DNA of 64,000 nt from Anaeropeptidivorans aminofermentans. Its GTDB lineage: Bacteria; Bacillota; Clostridia; Lachnospirales; UBA5962. The notes beneath the pieces were generated by a model that had not been told where the DNA came from, ran no database searches, and saw only the letters and a program-made list of their open reading frames with translations. The DNA is taken from assembly GCF_940670685.1 (NCBI RefSeq), contig NZ_OW711693.1, positions 3,410,001 to 3,474,000 of the forward strand, given 5' to 3'. This document shows positions 61,859 through 64,000 of this stretch, piece by piece (within the stretch, counting starts at the first letter, position 1; every line of letters starts with the position of its first letter). The translations under genes were made by a program, and so were the position numbers.

Positions 61859-63250
61859 TTAAATCAAAAATATCGCAACAATCGTCGTAACAACAAGACC
61901 GATTGCCACAGGCTTAATATTCCTGCCGGCAAGCTCTATAGGGTCTACGCCGCATATAGCCGCAACGGGAATTACCGCCCACGGAATAACCGTTCCGCCG
62001 CCGACCCATATGGCGCCGATTTGCCCCAAGGCGGACAAAGTAGCCGCACCGTATCCTAAAGCCACGGAAAATATTTTAGCTACGGAGCCTGCAAGATTTA
62101 TGCCTGAAAAGCCGGAGCCATCTAAACCGGTGATAATCCCGACTAAGGTTGTCGTAGCCGCTGAAACGCTTTTATTTACAGGCACCATATAAGAAAGGGC
62201 AATACCAATATCATTTACAAGGCCGGAAGAGCCTTCGGGAATTGCGCCTTCTCCAAACACAGTCCCAAGGGCACTGTCTCCCAAATAAAAAAAGGCGGCA
62301 ATGGGAATAACCGGGCCGAAAACCCTAAAGGCAAATGTAAATCCTTCCACAATATTTTCAGTTATTTTATCAAAAGACTTTCCTTTAAATGCAAATACGG
62401 CAATTACAATAAGCAGAAAAAGCGCCGTTCCTCCGATTAATGCCGTGGCGTCTCCTCCCTGAAGGTTTGCCGTAAACATAATAAAAACATCCAATCCGAA
62501 GCATACAGGCACCATAATAGAAAATAGCTTTGTAAGTTTTTCAGGAAGGAGAAAATCCCGCTTCTTTTCTTCTACGGTAAAATCAGATTCGTCTACTGCA
62601 ATTTTTCCCGTTTTCATATCTTTCATTAAGAAAATATAAGCCATAACCGTAGTAACCGCACCCATAACGATTACTAAAGGTATGCTTGCGGCAATTTGCT
62701 CCGAAACCTCGATTCCCGCTCCGTCGGCAGTAAGCTTAGGAGCCCCCTGAATTACAAAGTCTCCTGATAGGGCAATGCCATGACCGAATAAATTCATAGC
62801 GACGGCGGCCCCTATGGCCGGAAGCTTAGCTTTAAGGGCAACCGGCAGGAATACAGCGCCGATAAGAGCAACTGCCGGCGAAGGCCAGAAGAATATGGAA
62901 ACTGCAAACATAACAATTCCGATTACCCAATAAGCCGTCGCCGGACTTTTAATAAGCTTTGCAATCGGTGAAACCATTCTTTCGTTAATGCCTGTAATTT
63001 CAAGAAGCTTACATAAAGCAGTGATAACGGATATGATGAGTATGGTTCCCGCAAGCTCTCCAATGGCTACAATAAAGCTATTGAATACGCCTCCTATGGA
63101 AACATAAATAGATGATGTGGCCGCCATGCCCACGGCAAATATGCCGATAATGCAAACCATAGCTGTGTCTTTCTTACATACCATAAAGCCTATAATGGCA
63201 ATGATGCCAAGAATATAGGTGTAATGCATGGCCGTTAATGCTATTTCCAT
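61859..63250 (-). CDS. Ion-transporter-superfamily membrane protein
   Basis: 463 residues from ATG at 63250 (GAGGTG upstream). About 11-12 membrane helices, with two similar halves as in the ion transporter (IT) superfamily (GntP/ArsB/NhaD/DctM-like). Re-entrant-type segments: FWPSPAVALIGAVFLPVALK and GQIGAIWVGGGTVIPWAVIP. I cannot name a substrate; organic acids are common in this group. It starts two bases after the stop of the PRK06851-like gene, so they are one operon, which is a possible clue to function. Confidence 0.75.
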   Translation of the reverse strand: MEIALTAMHYTYILGIIAIIGFMVCKKDTAMVCIIGIFAVGMAATSSIYVSIGGVFNSFIVAIGELAGTILIISVITALCKLLEITGINERMVSPIAKLIKSPATAYWVIGIVMFAVSIFFWPSPAVALIGAVFLPVALKAKLPAIGAAVAMNLFGHGIALSGDFVIQGAPKLTADGAGIEVSEQIAASIPLVIVMGAVTTVMAYIFLMKDMKTGKIAVDESDFTVEEKKRDFLLPEKLTKLFSIMVPVCFGLDVFIMFTANLQGGDATALIGGTALFLLIVIAVFAFKGKSFDKITENIVEGFTFAFRVFGPVIPIAAFFYLGDSALGTVFGEGAIPEGSSGLVNDIGIALSYMVPVNKSVSAATTTLVGIITGLDGSGFSGINLAGSVAKIFSVALGYGAATLSALGQIGAIWVGGGTVIPWAVIPVAAICGVDPIELAGRNIKPVAIGLVVTTIVAIFLI

Positions 63251-63252
63251 AT

Positions 63253-64000
63253 TTACACCTCGCATTCTTCATCAGGAATCAGCTTTAAAAGCCGATCTGT
63301 AATACTTTCGGAAGCCCTGTTAAGGCCGTCAAAATCCATGCTTTTAATATAGATACTCTCAATATTGTCATGAATCACCTTCTGCCCAGCCATCATGTTC
63401 ATGGCTCTTTCCATAAGCTCGCTTGCCATTTTACTGTTATAGGCCATTTCATCTTTATATTCATTTAAGAATGCGCTATCAACAAATTCATAAAAGTCAA
63501 TTTCCCTCTCTTTTGTAAGCGATGTGGCGTGGTAGTCATTTACCGTCGTATAGCAAATATTAAGCTCCGGAAGGATTAAATGATCCAGCTTTTCAACATT
63601 AAGGGAGCAAAATAAACCTTCAACATAATATCCTCTGCTAATGGCCATATCTTTTATTTTTTCAAGAAAGATATCTGTTCCCATACCGTCATTTCCCTTT
63701 AGGACAATAATATCAAGGCCCTTTATAAGGGTATCAATATAATTTACATTGCCTTGGGGCGTAATTGCGCCTGAGAACATTTTTCTGAACCTGCCGGGCT
63801 TTTCGGCTATTTCTTTTTCTCTTAGAAATTCAGATTCCTTCTCTATGGCCCTTTCAAGCTTTACAGTATCAAGAGCCTGTTTTCTCATATGGCTGTTATT
63901 GAGATATATCTCATAGGCTGCCTTAAGGTATCTGTAGGCCTTTTCATAATAGGGCTTTTTCTCTGCTTGTAATTTCAAAAGCTCTTTTGCCCTTTTTTCC
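63253..64000 (-). CDS. PRK06851-like ATPase-fold protein (5' end outside window)
   Basis: The reading frame is open to the window edge; only the C-terminal 248 residues or so are seen. This part matches the second half of PRK06851-like proteins of Firmicutes: YFIDTL-like region, then IVLKGNDGMGTDIFLEKIKD, followed by GYYVEGLFCSLNVEKLDHLI and PELNICYTT. The expected P-loop GxxGxGK is degenerate here (GNDGMGTD, no lysine), suggesting it does not hydrolyse ATP at this site. A TTG at 63978 is probably not the start, because homology continues upstream. Coupled to the transporter downstream. Confidence 0.75.
   Translation of the reverse strand, partial: EKRAKELLKLQAEKKPYYEKAYRYLKAAYEIYLNNSHMRKQALDTVKLERAIEKESEFLREKEIAEKPGRFRKMFSGAITPQGNVNYIDTLIKGLDIIVLKGNDGMGTDIFLEKIKDMAISRGYYVEGLFCSLNVEKLDHLILPELNICYTTVNDYHATSLTKEREIDFYEFVDSAFLNEYKDEMAYNSKMASELMERAMNMMAGQKVIHDNIESIYIKSMDFDGLNRASESITDRLLKLIPDEECEV

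Noticed and set aside
1-64000. CRISPR array from the repeated intergenic sequence
   Set aside because: Copies are dispersed, differ in orientation and have no regular spacers; no cas genes are present.

Overview
The window is chromosome from a low-GC, anaerobic, endospore-forming Firmicute of class Clostridia. The evidence is a SpoIIR, SleB/YpeB and GerA-GerB-GerC block, a pyruvate formate-lyase system with its activating radical SAM enzyme, a DUF3881 protein of the kind I know from Lachnospirales, AGGAGG ribosome sites, and no respiratory genes. Lachnospirales is my guess at order; the family is not resolved. There is no rRNA, CRISPR array, prophage or complete transposase gene.

Layout. 0-7 kb, mostly minus strand: tRNA-Arg(CCT), a SpoVB/MurJ-type flippase, typA/bipA, a cold-shock protein, and a single gene joining IspD (isoprenoid synthesis) to RNase HI. 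7-12 kb: a DUF4914 protein with a PEPCK-like P-loop, an acetyltransferase, an alkyladenine glycosylase. 12-19 kb, fermentation and C1: pflB and pflA (+), an iron alcohol dehydrogenase and folD (-). 19-25 kb: DUF3881, a membrane pseudokinase with a beta-propeller, an MFS protein that seems to start at AUU, a Cof-type phosphatase. 25-31 kb (+): a parvulin lipoprotein, a radical SAM / DUF4130 DNA-repair pair, a serine hydrolase. 32-37 kb: Lrp regulator with cupin (-), then aspA and NAD-malic enzyme (+), which with PFL suggest aspartate to fumarate to malate to pyruvate to acetyl-CoA plus formate. 37-38 kb: two small XRE regulators and a small conserved protein. 38-49 kb, spore block: spoIIR-sleB-ypeB, gerA-gerB-gerC, an amidase, a holin and a spore-type polysaccharide deacetylase. 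49-64 kb: HelD, a D-aminopeptidase, an ABC exporter operon with its own TetR regulator and a clear operator, hemolysin III, a PAS-GGDEF cyclase, an XRE regulator, an ion-transporter-like permease, and a PRK06851-like gene that runs off the end.

The most striking feature lies between the genes. Almost every gap above 300 bp holds short hairpin-forming repeats that I group as families A (about 140 bp, with a long form near 240 bp), B (103 bp), C (235-295 bp) and D (about 120-230 bp). B and C are flanked by TA, as expected for TA-target duplications, and A, B and D share the tip TATAGTAAA/TATAGTCAA. Three B copies sit inside A copies, and in two of these the empty A site can be rebuilt exactly with TA duplicated. 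One C copy sits inside another TA-flanked element. These look like non-autonomous Tc1/mariner (IS630)-type elements that moved in waves. They supply one gene's stop codon, adjoin several starts and stops, and lie in the probable pflB leader.

Starts given here were chosen by Shine-Dalgarno position; many are downstream of the longest possible ORF start, and one (the MFS gene) is upstream of it. All family assignments are from reading the proteins, not from searches.
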